Assembly: GCF_900104045.1 (NCBI RefSeq)
Contig: NZ_FNIN01000011.1
Location: 1 to 54,041 of the forward strand
Reading direction: 5' to 3'
DNA: 54,041 nucleotides
Source of the DNA: Desulfonauticus submarinus
GTDB lineage: Bacteria; Desulfobacterota; Desulfovibrionia; Desulfovibrionales; Desulfonatronovibrionaceae
Under the pieces are notes generated by a model. That model saw only the letters and a list, made by a program, of their open reading frames with translations. It did no database searches and was not told where the DNA came from. Positions 26,063 to 33,667 of the stretch are shown here, piece by piece; the stretch's first letter is position 1, and each line of letters opens with the position of its first letter. A program made the translations under genes and the position numbers.

Positions 26063-26671
26063 TTAGTCTTTGGCGTATTCTACTTTCCACACTTCGTATA
26101 CTTTGCCTGCAAGTGCAGGAGAAGGTGTTAAAGTAGGTTTGCCTGGACGCCAGCCTGCAGGACAAGCTTCATTGGAATGTTCTCTTACATATTGGAATGC
26201 CTGAATTTGACGAATTAATTCATCTGTATTTCTACCTACAGGAGCATTTAGAACCTCTACTGCTTGGACTATTCCATCTGGATCAACCAAAAATCTTCCT
26301 CTTAAATTAACTCCCATTTTTTCATCATAAACTCCATAAGTTTGACCTGTTTTTCCTCCTACATCCCAAAGCATGGGAAAAGGAGCTCCTCCTTCTACCA
26401 TTTTGGATAATTCTTCTTCTTGCCAAACTTTGTGACTAAATACAGTATCTGTGCTAATGGCAAGGACCTCTACTCCTAATTCTTTTAATTCTGGATAGCG
26501 AACCGCTATTGCTGAAATTTCAGTAGGTCAAACAAAAGTAAAGTCTGCAGGGTAAAAGCAGATTACTACCCATTTACCCCTAAAGTCAGAAAGTTTGAAT
26601 TCCTTTACTCCACCTTCATAATAGCCTTGTAAAGAAAACTCTGGGGCTTCTACTCCTGGACGTACGTTCAT
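26063..26671 (-). CDS. Selenocysteine-containing peroxiredoxin (AhpC/Prx family), TGA read as Sec
   Basis: One reading frame runs from the ATG at 26671 to 26063 (202 residues), broken only by TGA at 26530-26528. That codon is residue 48, exactly the peroxidatic cysteine of the family, in FYPADFTFV-U-PTEIS (normally FVCPTE). The frame on both sides is intact: MNVRPGVEAPEFSLQGYYEG, KLSDFRGKW, ISTDTVFSHKVWQ, RGRFLVDPDGIV, and the resolving cysteine in EACPAGW (C170). A hairpin 18 bases after the TGA fits a bacterial SECIS. It would reduce peroxides with high efficiency. It faces perR, with a PerR-type box between them. A decayed gene is the alternative, but a single TGA at this one position makes that unlikely. 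Confidence 0.9.
26495..26509 (-). promoter_or_regulatory. SECIS-like hairpin for UGA recoding
   Basis: On the - strand ATAGCG-GTT-CGCTAT is a perfect 6-bp stem with a small G/U-containing loop, beginning 18 bases after the in-frame TGA. This is the distance and size expected for the bacterial SECIS that recruits SelB. The assignment is inferred from position and fold; bacterial SECIS sequences are not conserved. Confidence 0.65.
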
Positions 26672-26697
26672 AATTATTACCTCCTGTTATTTTTTTG

Positions 26698-26726
26698 TTG
26701 ACAAGACGATAATTGATAATTATTAT
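26698..26726 (+). promoter_or_regulatory. perR operon promoter
   Basis: TTGACA (26698-26703), 17 bases, TATTAT (26721-26726), reading toward perR about 75 bases downstream. Confidence 0.75.
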
Positions 26727-26730
26727 CAAT
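26712..26730. promoter_or_regulatory. PerR/Fur-type operator
   Basis: Perfect 9-1-9 palindrome ATTGATAATTATTATCAAT, matching the Fur/PerR box pattern. It covers the -10 of the perR promoter and lies between perR and the divergent peroxiredoxin gene, so one bound repressor could shut both directions. Confidence 0.8.
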
Positions 26731-26800
26731 ATCATTGGAAGTCAAGCGTATTATTTAAAAAATAAATAGAAAATTTAAATTTTATTTAAGGAAGTTAATT

Positions 26801-27226
26801 ATGAAATTACCTAAAGACAAGAGGTTAACAAAACAACGTCAAATAATTTTAAAAACTTTGAAAAAAGTTAAGACACATCCAACTGCAGATGAAGTATATG
26901 ATATGGTGCGAAAAGAATTACCTAAGATTAGCTTAGGTACAGTATATCGCAATTTGGAGATAATGTCTGAAATGGGGATTATTCAAAAGTTAGAGTTGGC
27001 TGGGCATCAAAAGAGATTTGATGGAAATCCAGAACCTCACTTACATATCCGTTGTCTTGAATGTGGTAAAGTTGCAGATGTAGATTTGGATGTGGATTTA
27101 AGTTTTGATCAGGAATATATTTCAGGTTTTTTATTAAAAGGGTATAGAATAGAGTTAGTTGGCATTTGTCCAGAATGCCAAAAGCAGGTGCAAAGGTCTC
27201 CAAGGCCTTTTAACTTAGACCAGTAA
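26801..27226 (+). CDS. perR: Fur-family regulator, PerR-like
   Basis: A 141-residue metalloregulator with an N-terminal winged helix (RLTKQRQIILKTLKKVKTHP, ADEVYDMV, ISLGTVYRNLEIM) and a C-terminal dimerisation domain with two CxxC zinc pairs (CLECGKVADVD and CPECQ) and the HLHIRC metal site. Position next to a peroxiredoxin and rubrerythrin, rather than iron transport genes, argues for PerR, the peroxide sensor. It is preceded by a strong promoter whose -10 lies in a PerR-type box, so autoregulation is likely. The next two genes follow with gaps of 10 and 31 bases. Confidence 0.9.
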   Translation: MKLPKDKRLTKQRQIILKTLKKVKTHPTADEVYDMVRKELPKISLGTVYRNLEIMSEMGIIQKLELAGHQKRFDGNPEPHLHIRCLECGKVADVDLDVDLSFDQEYISGFLLKGYRIELVGICPECQKQVQRSPRPFNLDQ

Positions 27227-27236
27227 AGGAGGCTTT

Positions 27237-27578
27237 ATGTGTGATTTAAAGAAGTTTAGAGATTTGCCTATAGAATGGGATATGACTCAAGAAGATGCCA
27301 TTACCAGGCATCTAGAGTGGGGTAATAATCCTTATAAGGGAGAGAGAAGGGCTGTACAGTTTGAAGGAGAAACTTCTTATTATTTTGTAGTAAATACTTG
27401 GGATTCTCCAAAAGTTATGTTAATTAAAATGAGTTCAGAAGGGCCTGAAGAACTAGCAGAGCTTGATCTCCCTGATAATTTGGCTCAAGATTTTTATGCC
27501 AAGATGGGCAAGTTAAAAGGAGTGTTTCCTATTACTCCTAAGATAAAAGCATGGTTAGAAGAAAAAATGGGGTTATAA
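27237..27578 (+). CDS. Conserved hypothetical protein of the PerR operon, 113 residues
   Basis: A soluble acidic protein, MCDLKKFRDLPIEWDMTQED, with AITRHLEWGNNPYKGERRAV, YYFVVNTWDSPKVMLIKM and a C-terminal helix (ITPKIKAWLEEKMGL). No catalytic motif is evident. From memory, similar small proteins belong to the predicted PerR regulon of Desulfovibrio vulgaris (DVU0772-like); I cannot confirm homology here. AAGGAGG precedes the ATG, and its position between perR and rubrerythrin suggests a peroxide-stress role. Confidence 0.8.
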   Translation: MCDLKKFRDLPIEWDMTQEDAITRHLEWGNNPYKGERRAVQFEGETSYYFVVNTWDSPKVMLIKMSSEGPEELAELDLPDNLAQDFYAKMGKLKGVFPITPKIKAWLEEKMGL

Positions 27579-27609
27579 TTTTAACAAAAATATAAAATTA
27601 GGAGGAGAT

Positions 27610-28185
27610 ATGAAATCAATCAAAGGAACTCAAACAGAAAAAAATTTGCTTACTGCTTTTGCTGGTGAGTCGCAGGCAAGAAATCGATATACTTATTTTG
27701 CTAGTAAGGCTAAAAAAGAAGGGTATGTTCAGATTTCTAAAATTTTTGAAGAAACGGCTAATCAAGAAAAAGAACATGCCAAGCGTTTGTTTAAGTTTTT
27801 AGAAGGTGGAGTAGTAGAGGTAAAAGCATCTTTCCCCGCAGGAGTAATTGGATCTACATTAGAAAATTTAAAAGCTGCAGCAGAAGGGGAGAAAGAGGAG
27901 TATGAGCATATGTATCCAGAGTTTGCAAAAATAGCAGATGAAGAAGGATTCCCTGAAATTGCTGCTGTGTTTAGAGCAATTGCTATAGCTGAACAGCAAC
28001 ATGAGAAGAGATATAAGGAATTAGCTGCTAACTTAGAAAATGGTAAAGTATTTAAAAAAGATACTAAGGTTGTCTGGAGATGTTTGAATTGTGGATATTT
28101 ACATACAGGAGAGGAAGCTCCAGATAAATGTCCTGCTTGTGATCATCCCCAAGCGTATTTTGAGTTGTTAGCAGAAAATTGGTAA
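27610..28185 (+). CDS. rbr: Rubrerythrin
   Basis: Di-iron peroxidase that reduces hydrogen peroxide to water with electrons from rubredoxin. The 191 residues have a four-helix di-iron domain (TAFAGESQARNRYTYFA, EETANQEKEHAKRLF, AIAIAEQQHEKRY; the E and ExxH ligands are visible) and a C-terminal rubredoxin-like domain with CLNCGYLHTG and CPACDHPQAYF. Third gene of the perR operon; AGGAGG upstream. A strong terminator follows. Confidence 0.97.
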   Translation: MKSIKGTQTEKNLLTAFAGESQARNRYTYFASKAKKEGYVQISKIFEETANQEKEHAKRLFKFLEGGVVEVKASFPAGVIGSTLENLKAAAEGEKEEYEHMYPEFAKIADEEGFPEIAAVFRAIAIAEQQHEKRYKELAANLENGKVFKKDTKVVWRCLNCGYLHTGEEAPDKCPACDHPQAYFELLAENW

Positions 28186-28205
28186 TATAATTATAAATTT
28201 AAGGA

Positions 28206-28242
28206 GGAAAAGGCCGCTTTCTTTAAGAAAGCGGCCTTTTCC
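28206..28242. terminator. Bidirectional terminator between rbr and hcp
   Basis: Perfect 18-bp inverted repeat (GGAAAAGGCCGCTTTCTT and its complement) around a tiny loop, flanked by A and T runs. It serves the convergent rubrerythrin and hcp genes. Confidence 0.93.
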
Positions 28243-28245
28243 TTT

Positions 28246-29874
28246 TTATCCCAGAATTGCCTTGAGGTCTTCTTCTGGAGTGCTAATGGGCTTGATATCG
28301 TAATTTTTTACTAAAAAGTCTAAAACATTTGGAGTAATAAAGGCAGGTAAGGTTGGTCCAAGACGAATATTTTTTATGCCAAGAGAAAGTAGGGTAAGTA
28401 AAATTGCTACAGCTTTTTGTTCATACCAAGATATAATAAGTGAGAGAGGTAACTCATTAACATCACAATTAAATGCTTTGGCTAAAGCAAGGGCAATTTG
28501 AATGGCAGAATAAGCATCATTGCATTGTCCTAAGTCAAGGAGCCTGGGTATACCATCTATTTCTCCAAGATTTTTATTAAAAAATTTGAATTTTCCACAG
28601 CCTAAAGTCAAAACAAGACAGTCGTGTGGTATTTTTTCTACTAACTCTGTGTAGTAGTTGCGCGAAGGCTTTGCACCATCACAACCACCTACTACGAAAA
28701 AGTGTCTTATTTTACCTGCTTTTACGCCTTCAATAACTTTGTCTGCGACAGAAAGTATTGCGTTGCGTGCAAAACCAACTGTCACATAACCTAAGTCTGT
28801 ATCTTCTTTAAATCCTTCCATTTCTAAAGCTCGTTCGATAGCAGGAGTAAAGTCCTTATCTTCCCCAATATGAGTTATGCCTGGCCAGGCAACAAGACCT
28901 GTAGTGAATATATTATTTTTATAATTATCTAAAGGTTTTTGAATACAGTTAGTGGTCATAATGATTGCCCCTGGAAACTTGGCAAACTCTTTTTGTTGGT
29001 TTTGCCAAGCAGTACCATAGTGGCCATAAAAATGTTGGTATTTTTTGAGTTCTGGATAACCATGACAAGGAAGCATTTCTCCATGGGTGTATACATATAT
29101 TCCCTTGCCTTCAGTTTGTTTTAAAATAATTTCCAAGTCTCTTAAGTCATGACCAGAGACTAAAATAGCTTTACCTTTTTTAGCTCCTAATGGGACCTTA
29201 GTAGGGGTAGGATGCCCATAAGTAGTTGTATTGCCTTTGTCTAAAAGTTCCATAGTTAGTAAATTAATACGCCCACATTCTAAGACCATCTCTACCCATT
29301 TACCTAGATCCATATCTGTTCTTAAAGTGGCAGCAAAGGCCTCTTGGATAAATTTATAAATACGATCATCTTCTTGTCCTAAGATTTGAGCATGGTCTGC
29401 ATAAGCTGCAACACCCTTTAATCCATAAATAAGAGTTTGTTTTAAAGAATGAATATCTGGATCTGGGTCTTTTTCAGCAAGAATTCCATGCTCTTCTCCT
29501 TGAGCTACTAGTCCTTTTAGATCCGAGGCTAGTTTCAATCCAGCAGGTCCGTTTTCTGGGGCAACGCCACCTCTTTCACTAATTTTTTTCTTTAGTTCAT
29601 CTCTTAATTCCACACATTTTTTTACTAAGTTTGCCACTCTGTTGGCATCAAAGTTTACATTGGTAAGAGTAGAAAAAGTAGCCTCTAACATAAATACATT
29701 AACTTTTTTTTCATTTATTCCTTTTTCTCTTGCAACAAGAGCTACTTGAGAGAGTCCTTTTAAGGTATAGATTAATAAATCTTGTAAGGCAGCCACCTCA
29801 GGATCTTTTCCGCAGATGCCTATTTTCTCACAACCTTTGCCTTTAGCTGTTTGTTCACACTGATAACAAAACAT
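28246..29874 (-). CDS. hcp: Hydroxylamine reductase (hybrid cluster protein)
   Basis: Hcp carries a cubane cluster and a hybrid Fe-S-O cluster, and is associated with nitric oxide and hydroxylamine detoxification. The N-terminal motif MFCYQCEQTAKGKGCEKIGI CG (cysteines 3, 6, 15, 21) is the class I spacing found in strict anaerobes. Hybrid-cluster ligands are visible in LVSGHDLRDLE, HGEMLPCHGYPEL, TTNCIQKP, TLGCGKF and LGQCNDAYSAI. 542 residues, family length. An HcpR-type palindrome lies 69 bases upstream of the start. Confidence 0.97.
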   Translation of the reverse strand: MFCYQCEQTAKGKGCEKIGICGKDPEVAALQDLLIYTLKGLSQVALVAREKGINEKKVNVFMLEATFSTLTNVNFDANRVANLVKKCVELRDELKKKISERGGVAPENGPAGLKLASDLKGLVAQGEEHGILAEKDPDPDIHSLKQTLIYGLKGVAAYADHAQILGQEDDRIYKFIQEAFAATLRTDMDLGKWVEMVLECGRINLLTMELLDKGNTTTYGHPTPTKVPLGAKKGKAILVSGHDLRDLEIILKQTEGKGIYVYTHGEMLPCHGYPELKKYQHFYGHYGTAWQNQQKEFAKFPGAIIMTTNCIQKPLDNYKNNIFTTGLVAWPGITHIGEDKDFTPAIERALEMEGFKEDTDLGYVTVGFARNAILSVADKVIEGVKAGKIRHFFVVGGCDGAKPSRNYYTELVEKIPHDCLVLTLGCGKFKFFNKNLGEIDGIPRLLDLGQCNDAYSAIQIALALAKAFNCDVNELPLSLIISWYEQKAVAILLTLLSLGIKNIRLGPTLPAFITPNVLDFLVKNYDIKPISTPEEDLKAILG

Positions 29875-29942
29875 TTTATCCTCCTTAAATAAGGGTTTAT
29901 CCCTGTTTGAAGATTAGTTTATTAATTTTTAAATAATATACT

Positions 29943-29956
29943 TTGACTTAAGTCAA
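29943..29956. promoter_or_regulatory. HcpR-type operator upstream of hcp
   Basis: The 14-bp perfect palindrome TTGACTTAAGTCAA. A possible -10 (TAAACT, 29921-29916 on the - strand) would place the site's centre near -41, the class II activator position for Crp/Fnr proteins. Confidence 0.8.
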
Positions 29957-29972
29957 GAAGAGATTGTTTTGT

Positions 29973-31280
29973 TTAAATTCTTGCTACGCCTAAAAAGATA
30001 GCATGGATACTGCTGATGACTGTGAAAAAAATTTTTTGAGACAAACTAGGGTTTAGATTTAACAGATATAAATTAATAGCTTTGCTTTTACACTCATCAA
30101 TGCAATCTCCGCAAAGGGTGCAAGAAATATTAGGAGTTCCTTTTGTTAATTTAGATAAATCTAGTGCATTGTACCTACATACAGATATACATTTTTTACA
30201 TTGACTACAGAGATTAGGATTTATTTTTAATCTCCAGGGAGATATTTTGCCTAAAATATTACTTAAAAAACCTATAGGACAGAAGGTTGTACAATGAACC
30301 ATTTGTCCTCTTTGTTTAGAGAAATATATCATTATAATAAACCCAATTATTCCAAAGATGATCGCTAAAAAAGTAGCTATCTGCCAAGATATATTAAAAA
30401 AATGTAAAAGGTAGGCTACTACGATAACTAATATAAGGTTTATAAATTGAAACCATTTGGTTTTTTTAGATAAAGGTTTTATTGTAGAGGCTTGTCTGCT
30501 GACAAAATCGTCCCATGCTCCAATGTAACATAAATAACTGCACCAAGCAGGACCGACTAAAAATATTGTTGAGATAAACAAGATAAGCATAAAAAAGCCA
30601 TTTCCTCTATAGATAGGTCCTGCCACAATAAGGGCAGGTATAGGAAGGTGTAGTTTACCTGTCATAAGCATTTGTTGGATGCCTAAAAGACCAAAAATAA
30701 GTTGAGCAAAAAACACGCATGAAAATAAAAGCCAGATTTTAGGTCTTAATTGTTTATTCTTATGCGGCTCTAAAAATTTTCCTGTTAACCAAGCAGAGTA
30801 GGTAGATAAAATAAAAATTTCAGTAAAACCTAGGGGAAGGGAAAATCTATTTCCTAAAAGAATAGGAAAACTAGTTTTATACTCTGCTAAGCTAAGTAAA
30901 ATAAAAGAGAGTAAAAAGGATGCTAGTTGAAAGTGAGAAGAAGATTTTTTTCTAGGAAAGAGAAGATCTCCTTTTGCAAGGATAATAAAGATAGAAATTA
31001 AAAGAATAATTAAAACTCCGCCTAAAATAAGAGAAAGTCTTATCCACGGGAGGTTGAATATCAATCTAAATTGAATAAGAGTAAGGCTTATTTTAATCCA
31101 AAGCACCGAACCTATAAGAAGGCTCAAAGTTAAGATATATTTTACCCAACTGTTTTTAACAAAAAGCAAACTTACAAAACATAACCATAAGAGAGCAAGG
31201 TTGACACTTCCTATTCTTAAATTGTGAGCTGCTAAGATAATGAAGCTAACTATGGGTAAGATTAACCATTTTCTTGACAT
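29973..31280 (-). CDS. Polytopic membrane ferredoxin (NapH/4Fe-4S type)
   Basis: A 435-residue membrane protein with about ten hydrophobic segments and a C-terminal double cluster domain (NLCSQCKKCISVCRYNALDL and CTLCGDCIDECKSKAIN, about residues 350-410). GPAWCSYLCYIGAWDDF and HCTTFCPIGFLSNILG are the membrane-proximal motifs of the NapH/CcoG-like family. Such proteins pass electrons between quinol or ferredoxin pools and partner enzymes. It overlaps the preceding Fe-S gene by 19 bases, so both are one operon. Its partner and direction of electron flow are unknown. Confidence 0.8.
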   Translation of the reverse strand: MSRKWLILPIVSFIILAAHNLRIGSVNLALLWLCFVSLLFVKNSWVKYILTLSLLIGSVLWIKISLTLIQFRLIFNLPWIRLSLILGGVLIILLISIFIILAKGDLLFPRKKSSSHFQLASFLLSFILLSLAEYKTSFPILLGNRFSLPLGFTEIFILSTYSAWLTGKFLEPHKNKQLRPKIWLLFSCVFFAQLIFGLLGIQQMLMTGKLHLPIPALIVAGPIYRGNGFFMLILFISTIFLVGPAWCSYLCYIGAWDDFVSRQASTIKPLSKKTKWFQFINLILVIVVAYLLHFFNISWQIATFLAIIFGIIGFIIMIYFSKQRGQMVHCTTFCPIGFLSNILGKISPWRLKINPNLCSQCKKCISVCRYNALDLSKLTKGTPNISCTLCGDCIDECKSKAINLYLLNLNPSLSQKIFFTVISSIHAIFLGVARI

Positions 31281-31909
31281 AACATTAACTCGTTAAAATC
31301 AGAAATATGCAGCAAATCTCCTAATCTTTTTCCTTTTTGATAGTGTTTTTGGTAGAATTCTAGGATCTTGATGAGTAATTCTATACTTTTTTCAGTAGAA
31401 AGGATAACTGGCAATTCTTGGGCTAGACGTGGATGTCGCCCGAGTTTCCCTCCTATTAAAATTCTAAATCCATCTTGTTTTTTAAAAATAGCATTTTCTG
31501 GGCACTCTCGCCAACATTTACCACAGCCAAGGCATTTTTGAAAGTTAAAAGCAGGATAGTTGTTTTCTAAAGTAATAGCTTGTTCTTCACAATAATTGAT
31601 ACATTTTTTACATTGCGAACATTTATCTTTATCTAAAATAGGTATTATTGCTCTTATTAGGCCGAAGTCGACTATTTGAGGTTGGGAACAAGCATTAGCG
31701 CATCCAGAAATACTGATTCTAAATTGTTGATGGGCCTTGGGAGGAAATTTTACTTGTGTCTTTAGAAATTCTGGCCATTTACTTTGGGAAATAGCTTGTT
31801 TTATTTTTTCAATAAGTAGGTGGTCTATGCCTAAGGAATTAGGACAATCATTTTCTTTGGCACAACCTCTACAGGTTTTTATTTGAAAACTTTGGGAGAG
31901 GGTTTTCAT
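31262..31909 (-). CDS. Small sulfite/nitrite reductase-like Fe-S protein
   Basis: A 215-residue protein combining CRGCAKENDCPNSLG near the N-terminus and ISGCANACSQPQ (a CX3C resembling the cluster/siroheme half of sulfite reductases) with a double ferredoxin insert (CSQCKKCINYCEEQAI and CLGCGKCWRECPENAI), then FRILIGGKLGRHPRLAQELP as in dissimilatory and Asr-type sulfite reductases. It is much shorter than full reductases and may be an electron carrier or a reduced-size siroheme protein. It leads the operon with the membrane ferredoxin and is divergent from the HcpR-like gene. Confidence 0.75.
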   Translation of the reverse strand: MKTLSQSFQIKTCRGCAKENDCPNSLGIDHLLIEKIKQAISQSKWPEFLKTQVKFPPKAHQQFRISISGCANACSQPQIVDFGLIRAIIPILDKDKCSQCKKCINYCEEQAITLENNYPAFNFQKCLGCGKCWRECPENAIFKKQDGFRILIGGKLGRHPRLAQELPVILSTEKSIELLIKILEFYQKHYQKGKRLGDLLHISDFNELMLCQENG

Positions 31910-32069
31910 TTGTCTTTTCTCATATATTGGATTATTTATTTCGGTGTTATTTTTTAACTTTAATTTTTTGCAAAAGCAAAAAGAAAAAATTTTTTATTCA
32001 ATATAATTAATTTTTAACTCGTTCTAAAAAAGCTAGTTTTATGTTTATTTTGTCTAAAATAGTGTTTCC

Positions 32070-32083
32070 TTGACTTAAGTCAA
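32070..32083. promoter_or_regulatory. HcpR-type operator between Fe-S operon and hcpR
   Basis: Second exact copy of TTGACTTAAGTCAA. It lies 23 bases before the regulator's ATG and about 160 bases before the divergent Fe-S operon, so it may serve both autoregulation and the - strand operon. Confidence 0.75.
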
Positions 32084-32105
32084 AAATAAGGATTTTGAGG
32101 TAATA

Positions 32106-32786
32106 ATGAAGACTTTAGAGCAGTTAAAATCCATTCCTATTTTAAAGGATTTATCGGTTTCTGATTTAAACAGCTTAAGCGAGATAGTAGTATCTAAGAC
32201 TTACTTGGCAGGAGAAGAAATTTTTTACGAAAAGGAACAAGCTAAGGGTTTTTTTGCTTTAATCTCTGGGAAGGTAAAGATTTATAAACTTGCTTTTACA
32301 GGTAAAGAACATATTCTTCATATTTTTGGCCCAGGTGAGATTTTTGCAGAAGTAGCAGTGTTTTTTGATCAGGAGTATCCTGCCAATGCAATGGCTTTAG
32401 AAGATAGTTTTGTTTTATTTTTCCCAAGAGTAGAGTTTAAGAGGCTTTTAGGTCAAAGTCCTGATCTTGGTTTACACTTAATGGGATTGTTTTCTTTAAG
32501 ATTGCGAGAAATGGTAGCAAAAGTTGAGGCCCTTAGTTTAAAAGAAGTCCCTGCCAGGTTGGCTAGCCATTTGTTATTTTTTAGAGAAATAAAAAAGAAA
32601 AATGAGTTTACTCTTGAAATCAGTAAACATCAGTTAGCTAGCTTGCTTGGAACTATCCCAGAAACATTGTCTAGAGTGATGAAAAAATTTAAAGAAAAAG
32701 AAATTTTTTATCTAAAGGGAAACAAAGTAATATTAAAAGATATAGAAGCTCTTCAGCAAATTGCTTTAGGTAAAAAAAGAATTTAG
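32106..32786 (+). CDS. Crp/Fnr-family regulator, HcpR-like
   Basis: A 226-residue regulator with an N-terminal cyclic-nucleotide-binding-type beta barrel (YEKEQAKGFFALISGKVKIY, HILHIFGPGEIFAEVAVF, PANAMALEDS) and a C-terminal helix-turn-helix (ISKHQLASLLGTIPETLSRV MKKF). It lacks the N-terminal cysteines of Fnr. Linkage to hcp and a Crp-type palindrome repeated at the hcp, ferredoxin and own promoters identify it as HcpR-like, a nitrosative stress regulator known in Desulfovibrio. The sensed ligand (nitric oxide through haem in characterised relatives) is not evident from the sequence. Confidence 0.88.
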   Translation: MKTLEQLKSIPILKDLSVSDLNSLSEIVVSKTYLAGEEIFYEKEQAKGFFALISGKVKIYKLAFTGKEHILHIFGPGEIFAEVAVFFDQEYPANAMALEDSFVLFFPRVEFKRLLGQSPDLGLHLMGLFSLRLREMVAKVEALSLKEVPARLASHLLFFREIKKKNEFTLEISKHQLASLLGTIPETLSRVMKKFKEKEIFYLKGNKVILKDIEALQQIALGKKRI

Positions 32787-32795
32787 CTTTTTAAA

Positions 32796-33476
32796 CTAAA
32801 AAATTGCTTTCATTGTTTTTTCTTCTTTTACCATTCCATTTCTAAACACAACTATTCGTGTAAAAGGAATTTTTTTATCTGCTTGACTTAGAGCTTGTAA
32901 GACAATTCTATGTAATCCAAAACAACAAGGAACTTCCATTTCTAAAACTGTAATAGATAATATAGAATTATTTTGAAAAATTTCAGTAAATTTATGAAGA
33001 TATTCATTTTGATTGTCAAATTTTGGACATCCAATTAAAACAACTTTTTGATTAATTTTAGTTTGAAATTGAGAAAAGGCTACGGGTACGCAATCACCTG
33101 CTACTAGAAGATGACTGTTTTGTAAAAATTTTGTTTCCACGGGTATAAGCTTAATCTTAACAGGCCAATGAGAGAGAAGAGATGTTTTAAGTGAAGTAGG
33201 AGTATTAAAGCTAGAGCAATTCGCTTGTTTAAAAGACTTAACATGTTCCATGGCAGCATTTTCATCAAACTCTTCAGCTTCTCTTTCAATTATAGTTAGG
33301 GCTCCTGTAGGACAAGTTCCAATACAATCCCCTAGGCCATCACAGAATTTTTCTGAGACAACTTTTGCTTTGCCATCTATGATGGCTAAGGCCCCCTCTT
33401 CACAAGCAGGAATACATTTTCCGCATCCATTGCATAACTCTTCGTTTATTTGAATAATTTTTCTATAGATTTTCAT
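32796..33476 (-). CDS. Two-cluster ferredoxin of the HcpR regulon
   Basis: A 226-residue protein whose first 70 residues are a bacterial ferredoxin (CNGCGKCIPACEEGALAI and FCDGLGDCIGTCPTGALTI, the second with a wider first spacing). The rest is a conserved extension with GDCVPVAFSQF, VVLIGCPKFD and LEMEVPCCFGLHRIV. It resembles the ferredoxin usually encoded with Hcp (called frdX in Desulfovibrio) and may be its electron donor. Exact HcpR-type palindrome 61 bases upstream. Convergent with the regulator gene. Confidence 0.88.
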   Translation of the reverse strand: MKIYRKIIQINEELCNGCGKCIPACEEGALAIIDGKAKVVSEKFCDGLGDCIGTCPTGALTIIEREAEEFDENAAMEHVKSFKQANCSSFNTPTSLKTSLLSHWPVKIKLIPVETKFLQNSHLLVAGDCVPVAFSQFQTKINQKVVLIGCPKFDNQNEYLHKFTEIFQNNSILSITVLEMEVPCCFGLHRIVLQALSQADKKIPFTRIVVFRNGMVKEEKTMKAIF

Positions 33477-33536
33477 TGTTACTCTCCTTTTTATTCAAAT
33501 TTAAATGTATATTAAATTAAGTACTTTTTTATGGCT

Positions 33537-33550
33537 TTGACTTAAGTCAA
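33537..33550. promoter_or_regulatory. HcpR-type operator upstream of the ferredoxin gene
   Basis: Third exact copy of TTGACTTAAGTCAA. A possible -10 TATACA (33511-33506, - strand) gives a spacing close to that at hcp, which fits activation. Confidence 0.8.
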
Positions 33551-33611
33551 GATTTGTAAATAAAAGTGATGAAAGAAAATATTTTAAAGTAAAGTGTTAT
33601 TAAAGATAGTT

Positions 33612-33639
33612 GCCCCCAGCAATGGAAATAACTGGGGGC
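33612..33639. terminator. Hairpin after cydB
   Basis: GCCCCCAG and CTGGGGGC, 8 bp perfect with a 12-base loop, just past the cydB stop. The following T-run is poor, so it may be a 3'-end stabilising hairpin rather than an efficient intrinsic terminator. Confidence 0.55.
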
Positions 33640-33667
33640 TTGGTTAGAGCAAGGTCTAAAGGCCTAA

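Noticed and set aside
26063-26671. Peroxiredoxin as a pseudogene because of an internal stop
   Set aside because: The only interruption is a TGA exactly at the catalytic cysteine codon, the frame is intact on both sides, and a hairpin follows at SECIS distance. Selenocysteine explains it better.
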